Source: Micromonospora solifontis
GTDB lineage: Bacteria > Actinomycetota > Actinomycetes > Mycobacteriales > Micromonosporaceae
Assembly: GCF_003725545.1 (NCBI RefSeq)
Contig: NZ_RJLN01000037.1
Span: 1 to 52,572 of the forward strand
DNA: 52,572 nt
Direction of reading: 5' to 3'
Shown: one piece after another, positions 8,151 to 15,818 of the stretch
Layout: the number at the start of each line of letters is the position of its first letter
Numbering within the stretch: position 1 is the first letter of the stretch
Made by a program: the position numbers and the translations under genes
The notes under the pieces: generated by a model
The model's database searches: none
The model's input: only the letters and a program-made list of their open reading frames with translations
Told to the model about the DNA's origin: nothing

Positions 8151-8561
8151 ATGGCCACCTATGAAGTCGCACTCGTGCTGCTCGTCGATCCCTCGGGCGC
8201 GCTGCTCATGCAGCACCGGGACGGGAACGCGGCCGTCTCGCCGAACCAGTGGAGCCTGCCCGGCGGCCACCTCGAGCCCGGCGAGACGCCCGAGGAGGCC
8301 GCCCGCCGCGAGCTGCTGGAGGAGACCGGCCTGACCGCCGGTGAGCTGCATCCGGTGTGGAGTGGCCCGCGCCCGTACGAGGAGGGCTTCCCGCACACCG
8401 TGACGGTCCACGTCTTCCGCGGCACCACCACCGCGCGGCAAAAGGACGTGGTGCTGGGCGAGGGACGCGCGATGGTCTTCGTCCCTCGGGACGAGCTCCT
8501 CGATCACGACCTGGCGGTCACCACGGCGCTGGTCCTGTCCCACCATTTCGAGGCCGTTTGA
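8151..8561 (+). CDS. NUDIX hydrolase
   Basis: 136 residues with a complete Nudix box: [18 protein letters not shown] followed by LEETGL. The REL-x-EE glutamates that bind the metal are intact. The domain fills the protein, and the flanking sequence ([20 protein letters not shown]) suggests a nucleotide or dNTP-sanitising type. The substrate cannot be predicted. The ATG lies 6 bases after a CATGCT sequence with no Shine-Dalgarno, another possible leaderless start. The gene is 54 bases downstream of the TetR regulator on the same strand. Confidence 0.9.
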   Translation: MATYEVALVLLVDPSGALLMQHRDGNAAVSPNQWSLPGGHLEPGETPEEAARRELLEETGLTAGELHPVWSGPRPYEEGFPHTVTVHVFRGTTTARQKDVVLGEGRAMVFVPRDELLDHDLAVTTALVLSHHFEAV

Positions 8562-8567
8562 CCCGAT

Positions 8568-8926
8568 GGGCCACCCCCTCGGACCGCTGCGAGCTGTCGT
8601 ACCGCCACAGCTGCGGCACCCGGTGGACGATGCCGGCCACGGCGAGAACGGTCAGCACCCCACCCTCACAACGCCGACACCACCAGCGCGACCAGCGACA
8701 CCGCCGCCGAGACCCCGACGGTCGCGGACGAGCCGGTCAACGAGAACAGCTGCGTAGGGACCGCGACCGCGCTGAACGAACCACCCACCCCGGCGATCAC
8801 CGACGCCACCCACAGCCGCCGGTACGCGGCGATCGCCAGTGGACGCCGATCCACCAGATACGCGCCCAGCCTGCGTCCCCCGCCGCCGGCGCCGCCAGTT
8901 CCGGCCGCCGTCGTCGGCGCTGCCAT
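8568..8926 (-). pseudogene. MFS exporter gene with its middle deleted
   Basis: From an ATG at 8926 with GGGGGTGA upstream, the frame encodes a typical MFS drug or siderophore-exporter N terminus: AAYRRLWVASVIAGVGGSFS and then AVAVPTQLFSLTGSSATVG, i.e. TM1 and TM2. It stops at 8666, after about 86 residues instead of about 400. Just beyond, in another minus-strand frame (about 8653 to 8568), the sequence reads VLTVLAVAGIVHRVPQLWRY followed by D, which resembles the last helix and C-terminal tail of the same family. The gene therefore seems to have lost TM3 to TM11 by an out-of-frame deletion near 8660. The N-terminal half is a firm identification; the C-terminal piece is less sure. Confidence 0.65.
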
Positions 8927-9074
8927 ACCCGTCACCCCCGGTCGGCTGATGCCGGCCGTGGCCGACACCGAGGATGCTCAGCCCTACCCCAGGGGAAAGG
9001 TCCAGCACTGATCCCGGCTGGCCCCCGCCGACCTGGCCGTCGACGCGTCCCATGGGCCCGTCCCCGCCTGGCCG

Positions 9075-10070
9075 TCAGGTCGGTAGGGCGTCGCCGATCG
9101 AATCGCGCAGCGAGGTCGGGGAGAGCAACGGCTGGAGTGGGCCGTCGTCGACGCTCCCCGGCAGCCGCCGGGCCACCCCGGCGAGCAGGTCGGCCACCTG
9201 GACCCGCGGATCGTCCCGGGAGTCGACCATCACCAGGCCGGCCAGCGGCGACGGCCCGGCGCGGCCGGCCAGCACCCGCTGGAGGCGGCGCAGCCGCCCG
9301 GCCGTGAGGGCGCTCTGCTCGTCGTGGGTCACCAGCACCCGCCGGCTCCCGCCGCTCCAGAACAGGACGGTCTCGGCCAACGCCGGCAGCATCGGCTCCA
9401 GCGGCGGCGGAATGGACCGGTCGTCGTCGCTCAACCTGGCCAGGAGGCTGCCCACCCGGTCCCGGCTGAGCCCGTGCAGGACGTCCTCGGCCGGCGCGCC
9501 CAGCCCGTGGCGTACCAGCGCATCCCTTGCCTGGAAGAACCCTTCCACGGTCCGCTGATCCGGCCGGTGTCGCCGCTTGAGCCGGCACATCTCGACGAAG
9601 GCCGCGAGGAAGGCCGTCCAGTCGGCGCCGGCGGAACCCCGAGCCCGATACAGGGCGAGGGCGGCCGGACGGTTCTCCTGGGTCAGCCGGGTGCCGGCCG
9701 CGTACGACGGCTCGGCCAGCAGCAGGTCGACGACGCGGGTGACGACGAAGTATTGCTTGTCGACCAGGTGAACGTGCGCCCGGCCGCGCAGCGCCGCCAG
9801 GAACCACTCCAGCACCTCGCCCGCTTCGGGCCGGCGGAGGAACTGCCGGGACTTGAACTCGTTCGGCGAGAACCGGAAACCGGACCGCAGCGTCGCGACC
9901 AGCGCGGCCGCCTCCTCACCGCGCAGGTCGACACTCGCGTGGGTGATCACCGGCGTGGCGGGGTCAAGCAGATTGGTGCCGGAGAACCCCGATTCGTCAC
10001 AGGCGATCTCCACGACGGTGCCGGCCACCGTATCCACCGGCGGCAGCCCGCCCTGAAGCGGCAACCTCAT
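9075..10070 (-). CDS. DUF3800 domain protein
   Basis: 331 residues from the ATG at 10070, which has GAGGGA upstream. The N-terminal EIACDESGFSG supplies the acidic strand typical of DUF3800. The C-terminal pair is VLVTHDEQSALTAGRLRRL and then VDSRDDPRVQVADLLAGVAR, the conserved D-x-Q-x-AD motif. DUF3800 has an RNase H-like fold and is thought to be a nuclease; members often sit in phage-, plasmid- or defence-related regions. The frame stays open upstream to 10337, but that part is antisense to the next GNAT gene. The neighbours (a broken MFS gene, a GNAT gene) give no clear functional clue. Confidence 0.78.
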   Translation of the reverse strand: MRLPLQGGLPPVDTVAGTVVEIACDESGFSGTNLLDPATPVITHASVDLRGEEAAALVATLRSGFRFSPNEFKSRQFLRRPEAGEVLEWFLAALRGRAHVHLVDKQYFVVTRVVDLLLAEPSYAAGTRLTQENRPAALALYRARGSAGADWTAFLAAFVEMCRLKRRHRPDQRTVEGFFQARDALVRHGLGAPAEDVLHGLSRDRVGSLLARLSDDDRSIPPPLEPMLPALAETVLFWSGGSRRVLVTHDEQSALTAGRLRRLQRVLAGRAGPSPLAGLVMVDSRDDPRVQVADLLAGVARRLPGSVDDGPLQPLLSPTSLRDSIGDALPT

Positions 10071-10128
10071 GCCCGGTCCCTCGCCATGTCGACCATGGTC
10101 GCCGACCCGACCCGATCGGACCACCCAG

Positions 10129-10659
10129 TTAGGCTCCGCCGGCCGCCGCCCGCACCACCTGATACATGACGTGGTCCTGCCATCGGCCGGCGATGTGGAG
10201 ATACTCCGGCGCGATGCCGAACGGCACGAACCCGTTGCGTCTGAGGACCCACTGCGATCCGCCGTTGTGCAGCAGGGTCTCGGCCTGCACCCGGTGCAGG
10301 CCCAACTCCTCGAACGCCACCCGCACGATCTCGCCAACGGCCCGCGTGGCGAAGCCCCGGCCGTTGTGGCCCGCGCTCACCCAGTAGCCCAGCGCACAGG
10401 ACTGGAACGGGCCGCGCACGATGCCGCTGAGCGTGATGCGCCCGATCACCCGGCCGACGTCGTCGAGGATGACGTGGGGCAGCTTCGACCCCAGCTCGTA
10501 CTGCTGGAGATCGCCCCGGATGACGGCGTGTTGGCCGCCCGCCGTGAAGTAGTCCTCGCTCCGGACCGGCTCCCACGGCGCGAGGAACTCACGGTTCACG
10601 CGGAGCAGCTCGGCCAGGGCCGGCGCATCCTCGGGGGTGATGAGCCGAGTGATCTTCAC
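10129..10659 (-). CDS. RimJ/RimL-type GNAT N-acetyltransferase
   Basis: 176 residues from the GTG at 10659. It follows the ribosomal-protein acetyltransferase pattern: ITRLITPEDAPALAELLRVN at the start, CALGYWVSAGHNGRGFATRA (acetyl-CoA loop), then VQAETLLHNGGSQWVLRRNG and FVPFGIAPEYLHIAG. This closely follows RimJ, which acetylates the N terminus of S5 in E. coli, but many relatives have other targets. No strong ribosome-binding sequence separates the GTG at 10659 from an in-frame ATG at 10689; I chose the former because homologues begin with the strand KITRL. It is a single gene, followed on the same strand by DUF3800. Confidence 0.88.
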   Translation of the reverse strand: MKITRLITPEDAPALAELLRVNREFLAPWEPVRSEDYFTAGGQHAVIRGDLQQYELGSKLPHVILDDVGRVIGRITLSGIVRGPFQSCALGYWVSAGHNGRGFATRAVGEIVRVAFEELGLHRVQAETLLHNGGSQWVLRRNGFVPFGIAPEYLHIAGRWQDHVMYQVVRAAAGGA

Positions 10660-10772
10660 TCGCCCATCATGCCCCTCGCCCCGCGGCAACCGGGCACCTG
10701 CCCAGGCGCGCCATCAAGGCCGTCATCGCGACCCGCTACGACGAGGCCCGGGAAAGCCCACCTCGCGCGGGG

Positions 10773-11219
10773 TCAGACAAGGGCGGCGACCAGCAGGGCG
10801 AAGGCGGCGATGATGACCGCGACGCGGACGTAGTGGAGGCGGTCCCAGCGGTTCATCTGCTGCTTCCAGTCGGCGGGCCGGTTGTCCGGGGTCCACGTCT
10901 TGCCCCGGTTGTTGATCGGGACGAGCAGCAGGATCGACATGATCACGCTGACGATCAGCAGCGCACCGGCGGTGACGGTGAGGCCGTTGCCGTGGTGGCC
11001 CCATCGGGCGACGGCCCAGACCGCGACGAGGACGAGCGACGTGATGTACCAGACCGGCATCACCGCGCCGAGCATCCGGCCCCCGTGGGCGCGGCCGAGT
11101 TGGCCACTGTCATCGGGAAGTGCGGTGAGGATCGGGTTGATGACGAAGACGACGGAGAACTCCACCCCCACCATCACGCCGACGACCACGATGGTGAACA
11201 CCTCGAGTGCGTTGAACAT
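10773..11219 (-). CDS. DUF1772 (anthrone-oxygenase-like) membrane protein
   Basis: 148 residues with four hydrophobic segments, near residues 5-30, 55-75, 80-102 and 128-147. The DUF1772 landmarks are present: a conserved N-x-x-x at the end of TM1 (FSVVFVINPILTAL), PVWYITSLVLVAVWAV, and the tail NRWDRLHYVRVAVIIAAFAL. Some DUF1772 proteins are noraA-like anthrone oxygenases; most bacterial members have no known role. GGGAGGGG lies 5 bases before the ATG. It is divergent from the TetR gene at 11311 and is its likely target. Confidence 0.85.
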   Translation of the reverse strand: MFNALEVFTIVVVGVMVGVEFSVVFVINPILTALPDDSGQLGRAHGGRMLGAVMPVWYITSLVLVAVWAVARWGHHGNGLTVTAGALLIVSVIMSILLLVPINNRGKTWTPDNRPADWKQQMNRWDRLHYVRVAVIIAAFALLVAALV

Positions 11220-11288
11220 GACGCCCCTCCCTGAGGTTTAGCATTGATAGAAGATGTTGCGACACTAACTCTGCCCCCGCTCGGTTGT

Positions 11289-11304
11289 CTAGCGGTGCTA
11301 GGAT
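11289..11304 (+). promoter_or_regulatory. Dyad overlapping a leaderless -10 box
   Basis: CTAGC (11289-11293) and GCTAG (11297-11301) form a perfect dyad with a 3-base spacer. It overlaps TAGGAT (11299-11304), whose position 6 bases before the ATG at 11311 fits a leaderless promoter. It is the best candidate autoregulatory site for the divergent TetR and DUF1772 pair. Confidence 0.5.
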
Positions 11305-11310
11305 CACGTC

Positions 11311-11889
11311 ATGTCGGTACAGGAACGCAAGGAGCGCGAACGGGCGCACCGCGAACGCCTCATCCTGGCGACGGCCCGCGAACTCGCCGAGCAGCAGGGC
11401 TGGGACGCGGTCACCACCCGCCGCCTCGCCGAGCGCATCGAATACAGCCAGCCCGTCCTCTACAGCCACTTCCGCGGCAAGCGCGAGATCATCGGCGCCG
11501 TCGCCCTCGAAGGCGCCGCCGAGATGGCCGCGGCGGTGCGGACCGCGGCCTCCGCCGCGGACGGCCCCCGTGCCCGAGTCACCGCCCTCGCCCGCGCCTA
11601 CCTCGACTACGCCGCACGCAACCCGGCGGTCTACGACGCCATGTTCCAGCTCGACGGCGGCCTGGCGTTCGCGAAGGCGGACACCCCAGAACCCCTGAAG
11701 GACGCCTTCGCCGCCCTGCTCGAAAGCCTCGGAGAGGTCGCCGGCGACGGCGTCCACCCGGCGCTGTTCACCGAGGTGTTCTGGGCCGCCCTGCACGGGC
11801 TGGCGACCCTGACCCGGGTGGGACGGCTGCCGCCGGAGGACACCGAAGCAAGGGTGGAACTGCTGGTTGACCGGCTCGCCGTGCTCTGA
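11311..11889 (+). CDS. TetR/AcrR family transcriptional regulator
   Basis: 192 residues. The helix-turn-helix occupies about residues 12-60: ATARELAEQQGWDAVTTRRL, AERIEYSQPVLYSHFRGKRE. The Y-S-H-F-x-x-K element is the hallmark of the third and fourth helices. The C-terminal domain (LARAYLDYAARNPAVYDAMF) is a TetR_C-like helical bundle. The ATG has no Shine-Dalgarno and follows TAGGAT by 6 bases. It faces the DUF1772 gene across 91 bases, which suggests it represses that gene; the inducer is unknown. Confidence 0.92.
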   Translation: MSVQERKERERAHRERLILATARELAEQQGWDAVTTRRLAERIEYSQPVLYSHFRGKREIIGAVALEGAAEMAAAVRTAASAADGPRARVTALARAYLDYAARNPAVYDAMFQLDGGLAFAKADTPEPLKDAFAALLESLGEVAGDGVHPALFTEVFWAALHGLATLTRVGRLPPEDTEARVELLVDRLAVL

Positions 11890-12324
11890 CACACCACCCC
11901 CTGGCTGGCCCACAGGTCCGTCCCGATCGGTCGTCCTGGATCGGCCGGTAGGAAACCCACGTAGCCCTCTCGGAGGACTGGTCCGCGGTCGCGGCGGCAG
12001 GATAGTTTGGCAACGACGAACAGAGCCGGATCAATTCGGCAATCGCCAATGTCGCATGCCTTTCTTTCCTGAGTGCGGTCGCTGCCGGGCGAAGGAGGTG
12101 TTCGGCGCGCGTCATGTCGGCGCCTGACAAGACCGGTGCTCAGCCCTGTCCGTTGGTCGGCGGGTCGTGGCCACGCTGCGGGTGAGCCCGACAGGAATCA
12201 TCCGTTGCCCTGTCGACGGCAGGGCCGGAACAGACCGAAGTGTGGCGAGGCGAGGTTCATGAGGCGCTCAGGGAGACGCCGCATTCTGGACTCGGCCATG
12301 GTCAGCTAGCTGAAAGGGCGGGCG
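11890..12324. other. 435-base non-coding stretch upstream of the NACHT operon
   Basis: No convincing gene on either strand; the open frames here are Arg/Pro-rich and lack family patterns. Base composition is less GC-rich than the flanks, with runs such as TTTCTTTCC near 12060. A small hairpin, GCCCTG/CAGGGC with a 7-base loop, lies at 12207-12225. A stop (TAG at 12307) in the frame of the downstream gene limits how far that gene can extend. The region presumably holds the promoter of the two-gene operon, but I cannot place it. Confidence 0.5.
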
Positions 12325-13602
12325 CTGAACCGGCTCGCGCGGGCACTTCGGATCGCCGCCGCAGGGCTGGCCGGCGCCTATCTGGGTGTCGCGCTCGCCG
12401 GCTACGAGGAAACTCAGATCGGCCCGGTGCGATTCGAACTGACCGCGGACGTCGGGCTGAGCGGCTCCTCCACGCTCGAATTTCCACCATTCGGCTCGGC
12501 CGAGATGGACACCCACAAGGGCCCGTTGAGGCTGCGGGCACGCGTCGTGAGCACCAACGCTCAACAGCTGTACGACCTGATCGAGCAGGGCCGGTTCGAA
12601 CAGTCGTTCACCGACGGTAAGGCCGAATTCTGGCAGGCTCTGGCCCGGCTGGGGATACGAACCAGTGCTGCCGCTGTCCTCGGCGCGGGGATCGTTACCG
12701 TCCTCGTCTTCCGCAGGCCCAACCGGGTCGCCACCGCTCTGGCCCTCACGTTGACATCCGTGCTGCTGGTATCAGGGTCCGTGATGGCAACCTTGCGGCC
12801 GCAGGCCCTCCAGGAGCCGCGGCTCACGGGTTTCGCGGCGAACCTTCCGTCGGTCATCGGAGACACGCGGACCCTCACGGAAGAGGGTGCGCTGGACGAC
12901 GACGACCTGCACACGCTGCTCCGGGCCGTCCTCGAGCTCAACAGTCACGCCGACACGATGCTCCCGTACCAGGACAGCCATCCACTGACCAGGGTCCTGT
13001 TCGTCAACGGATCGATGTCGGACCCCTACGCCGACGCCCTCAGCGCCTTGGTGGCCGACATCTACGGCGCAGACTTCGTGGTGGACGCGTCGGGCGCCGT
13101 CTTGCAGGGGGACAAACCCGATGCCGCCCAGCTGACCGATTACCGTCCGATCCGTTGGGAATCGGTGAACGGTGTGACGGACGGCGACGGGCCGGCGATT
13201 GCCGCCCACAGTGCGGCTCTGACCGTGCACGGCCTTGGCATCGGCCGGTGCGGCACGTCACCGAGACAGGACCCGGCACTGACGGTATCGGCGTACCAGC
13301 ACCAGTCCGGTCGCGCCGTCGCCATCGCCCTCGTACCCGACGACGCCACCGCCGAACGGCTCGCCGGACACGTGCCGTTGATCCTGCGAGGCGCTGCCGC
13401 CACGCAGTCCGCGCGGGAGCTGGGACACGGCAGCACCTACCTGACTCTCGGGTCGACAGGCCTACCCGCCGGAGAATCGGACACCCACCCGGGCCCATTC
13501 CAACTCACCGTTCTCTACCTCCGCGGCACGGCCCTCCGGGCGTACGACGCCATCGACCTCACGGGCTCCGGCGCGGAGATCGTGCACCGCGTGGTGCTGT
13601 AG
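12325..13602 (+). CDS. Membrane protein of metallophosphoesterase ancestry, motifs lost (putative pseudoenzyme)
   Basis: About 425 residues. Layout and several patches match an actinobacterial membrane metallophosphoesterase family: an N-terminal helix (AGLAGAYLGVALAGYEETQI), a beta-rich segment ending PPFGSAEMDTHKGPLRL, two helices near residues 110-160, then MATLRPQALQEPRLTG and a C-terminal catalytic-domain remnant finishing LTLGSTGL and LTVLYLRGTALRAYDAIDL. The metal-site motifs are gone. Where relatives have VSDxHxNP this protein has VNGSMSDP; D-T-G-D is replaced by DASG; GHxH by GAAA; GNHD is absent. The first canonical start (GTG, 12427) would cut off the membrane helix. A stop at 12307 leaves CTG at 12325, with GAAAGGG at 12312-12318, as the best start. 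It abuts the NACHT gene with no gap. A sensing or scaffold role is inferred. Confidence 0.7.
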   Translation: MNRLARALRIAAAGLAGAYLGVALAGYEETQIGPVRFELTADVGLSGSSTLEFPPFGSAEMDTHKGPLRLRARVVSTNAQQLYDLIEQGRFEQSFTDGKAEFWQALARLGIRTSAAAVLGAGIVTVLVFRRPNRVATALALTLTSVLLVSGSVMATLRPQALQEPRLTGFAANLPSVIGDTRTLTEEGALDDDDLHTLLRAVLELNSHADTMLPYQDSHPLTRVLFVNGSMSDPYADALSALVADIYGADFVVDASGAVLQGDKPDAAQLTDYRPIRWESVNGVTDGDGPAIAAHSAALTVHGLGIGRCGTSPRQDPALTVSAYQHQSGRAVAIALVPDDATAERLAGHVPLILRGAAATQSARELGHGSTYLTLGSTGLPAGESDTHPGPFQLTVLYLRGTALRAYDAIDLTGSGAEIVHRVVL

Positions 13603-15738
13603 ATGCCCCGTTCCCCCAGAGCGTGGACACCGACCACTGCGCGGATCGTAACGGCGGCGCTCCTCCTCGCCCTCCTGTCCTTCACCTGGTGGATGCTCGC
13701 CACGGGAACACGCGGCGCCGAGATCGCCAATGTGCTCGCTCTTCCGTTGGCGGCAGTCAGCCTCCTCACGGCGGTCGTCGGGTCGGTCGCCAGGCCCGCC
13801 GTCGGAGACCCCGCCGTGCTCGCCGCGGCCCAGCGCCGGTTGAGCGCATGGTCCGCCAGGCAGGAGACCGAACTACTGCGGCGCGCGCTGCTGGAAAGCG
13901 GCGAGCTGCAGCCGGCGAACCTCCGCTCCGGCCAATGGAAGACCGTGCCGGCCCGCACGGACGGTGGGCAGCGCCGCGGCTCGGTCCGCGACATCGCCTC
14001 GTACTACCAGCACCTCGACCGTGGACGCCTGGTGGTGCTCGGAGAACCGGGGTCCGGCAAGAGCGTGGCGCTCGCCGTACTGGTACTTGGACTGTTGAAG
14101 GCACGTGCAGCGGGGGGAGACGCGTCGGCGTCGACGTACCAGCGCGTCCCGGTTCGGCTGAGCCTGCCCACCTTCGACCCCGGGCCGGGAGCCGACCAGC
14201 AGAGCGACCTGGCGTCACACGACCGCCTGCGGCGATGGCTGGTCAACCAGGTCGCGGCCGCCGCCGACGAGCCCCCAGCCCTGATCGCGGCCATGGTGGA
14301 AGCCGGCATGATCCTGCCGGTTCTCGACGGCCTGGACGAGATGGACGCCGACAGGGAGCCGGCCACGCGAGCGGCGCTCGTGGTGCGAGCCCTGAACTGC
14401 CAGGTAGACCATGGAATCGAACCGGTCGTGGTCGCCTGCCGACGCGCTCGGTACGAAGAGCTGCGATCGGTGGTCACCCCGCTCGGCGAGCGGGTCACCA
14501 TGCAGGACGCCTCCGTGGTGCTTCTCGAACCGCTGACGATCGCCGAAGTGGCGGCGTATCTGACGCGACGCTTCCCGGCGCACGGCAACTCGAAGGTATT
14601 GGAGAGCCGCTGGGCCGAACTCATCGGCAGCATGCGTGCCGATCCGGACGGACGCCTCGCCACCGCCCTCCGATCGCCGCTTCGCCTCTTCCTCGCTATT
14701 CGCGCCTACCAGGACCCCACCTCGCGGCCTGCGGATCTGCGGCAGATCGACGGCTCGCTGGATCACCATCTCTTCGCTCGGCTCATCCCTGCCACGCTGA
14801 GCGCTACCAAGCCACCGGCCGCTATGGATGCCTCACACGTTCAACACTGGCTATCCACACTGTCGCGCCGCCTGCGGCAGCAGCGCGTGAGCGGGCAGTC
14901 TGGAACGGACCTGCCCCTGCACACGCTGTCCTCTGGCATCGTGCCGGGGTGGCCGATGCTTGCGGTCACCGTTGCGAACATGGCGGTCGTCGCCACCTGC
15001 ATGCTCGGTGCAGTGCACCTGTACGCCGATGCGGCCCCGCAGAAGTTCGCCGGGGGCACGTTGCGAACGCTGACCGTGTGCGCGGTGATCCTGACCGGCT
15101 GGCGCAGTTCGCACCCCGAGACCGCGCTGCGCCGCTTCAGCTTCGGCCGGCTGCGCACGCCGTCGGAACGGCGCGCCCTCATCACCCGCGGTCTACTGGG
15201 CCTGCTCGTCGGCACCACTGCATGGGCCGTCAGCGGGCTGCGCGTCCGTCCGGCCTTCGGCGTCCTCGTCGGTTTGACGATCGGCGCCGCGTTCGCGGTC
15301 GGACTAGGGTCCGAGCGGGGCAGCCCACGCGGGGCGCCCGAGCGTCCGAGCCAGGTTCTATCGCAGATACGCAACTTCTATCTGGTGACCGGCACGGCGG
15401 TAGGGCTCGTTGTCGGAATGGGACTCGGCGCGGTCCTGGTCGTCGGGGTCGGCGGCGGGACGGCCGCCGCGTGCGGCGCCCTCCTGGGGGCAGCCGCAGC
15501 CGTTCTCTTCACCGCCGACTCGCCTTGGCCGCCGCAGGTGGCGGGCAGCTGGGCGGCCGCTGCCAAGGGAGACCTACCCCATGGGCTGAACAAGTTCCTG
15601 GACTGGGCGCACGAAGCCGGGTTGCTCCGGCTGGTGAACCTCGCCGTACAGTTCCGTCACCACGAGCTACAGACATGGCTCAACGAGCAGGCGTCGCCAA
15701 CCACGCGGCGGGGTGCGGATCCGACAACTCTCCCTTGA
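13603..15738 (+). CDS. Membrane-anchored NACHT-domain NTPase (NLR-like)
   Basis: 711 residues. Two helices anchor the N terminus (about 14-32 and 41-63). The NACHT core follows: Walker A GEPGSGKS at 147-154, Walker B LPVLDGLDEMD at 238-248 with the NACHT-typical D-x-x-D/E, and the sensor-like VVVACRRARYEEL from 276. A helical region (about 300-450) leads into five or more C-terminal membrane segments (about 455-650), and the end reads LDWAHEAGLLRL, then FRHHELQTWL, a motif shared by actinobacterial NACHT-TM proteins. NACHT proteins are STAND ATPases that oligomerise on sensing a signal; several bacterial ones protect against phage. The ATG follows directly on the stop of the pseudo-phosphoesterase gene, so the two are probably co-translated. 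No LRR, WD40 or nuclease domain is visible; the membrane helices may be the effector. Confidence 0.88.
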   Translation: MPRSPRAWTPTTARIVTAALLLALLSFTWWMLATGTRGAEIANVLALPLAAVSLLTAVVGSVARPAVGDPAVLAAAQRRLSAWSARQETELLRRALLESGELQPANLRSGQWKTVPARTDGGQRRGSVRDIASYYQHLDRGRLVVLGEPGSGKSVALAVLVLGLLKARAAGGDASASTYQRVPVRLSLPTFDPGPGADQQSDLASHDRLRRWLVNQVAAAADEPPALIAAMVEAGMILPVLDGLDEMDADREPATRAALVVRALNCQVDHGIEPVVVACRRARYEELRSVVTPLGERVTMQDASVVLLEPLTIAEVAAYLTRRFPAHGNSKVLESRWAELIGSMRADPDGRLATALRSPLRLFLAIRAYQDPTSRPADLRQIDGSLDHHLFARLIPATLSATKPPAAMDASHVQHWLSTLSRRLRQQRVSGQSGTDLPLHTLSSGIVPGWPMLAVTVANMAVVATCMLGAVHLYADAAPQKFAGGTLRTLTVCAVILTGWRSSHPETALRRFSFGRLRTPSERRALITRGLLGLLVGTTAWAVSGLRVRPAFGVLVGLTIGAAFAVGLGSERGSPRGAPERPSQVLSQIRNFYLVTGTAVGLVVGMGLGAVLVVGVGGGTAAACGALLGAAAAVLFTADSPWPPQVAGSWAAAAKGDLPHGLNKFLDWAHEAGLLRLVNLAVQFRHHELQTWLNEQASPTTRRGADPTTLP

Positions 15739-15805
15739 TGACCGTTTCAGGCCTGATCCAGCACGGCCGGCTGCGCCTGGTTCAACCCGGGCCGCTGAGA
15801 CCGTC

Positions 15806-15811
15806 TAGCAT
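15806..15811 (+). promoter_or_regulatory. -10 box of a leaderless promoter (tandem VOC gene)
   Basis: TAGCAT ends 7 bases before the ATG at 15819 and there is no Shine-Dalgarno. The VOC gene therefore has its own promoter, separate from the NACHT operon ending at 15738. A possible -35, TTCAAC at 15781-15786, is weak and 19 bases away. Confidence 0.5.
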
Positions 15812-15818
15812 CGCCCGC

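Noticed and set aside
10071..10337. Upstream extension of the DUF3800 protein
   Set aside because: The extra 89 residues are antisense-like, rich in Cys, Ser and Arg, and overlap the GNAT gene. The ATG at 10070 has a good ribosome-binding site.
11768..12130. Minus-strand frame covering the end of the TetR gene and the following gap
   Set aside because: It overlaps the TetR gene antisense, and its residues (many Arg, Cys, Ser) show no domain pattern.
12207..12225. Small hairpin (GCCCTG/CAGGGC) as a regulatory site of the NACHT operon
   Set aside because: Six-base arms with a 7-base loop are expected by chance in GC-rich DNA. It is noted in the gap entry but not claimed as a site.
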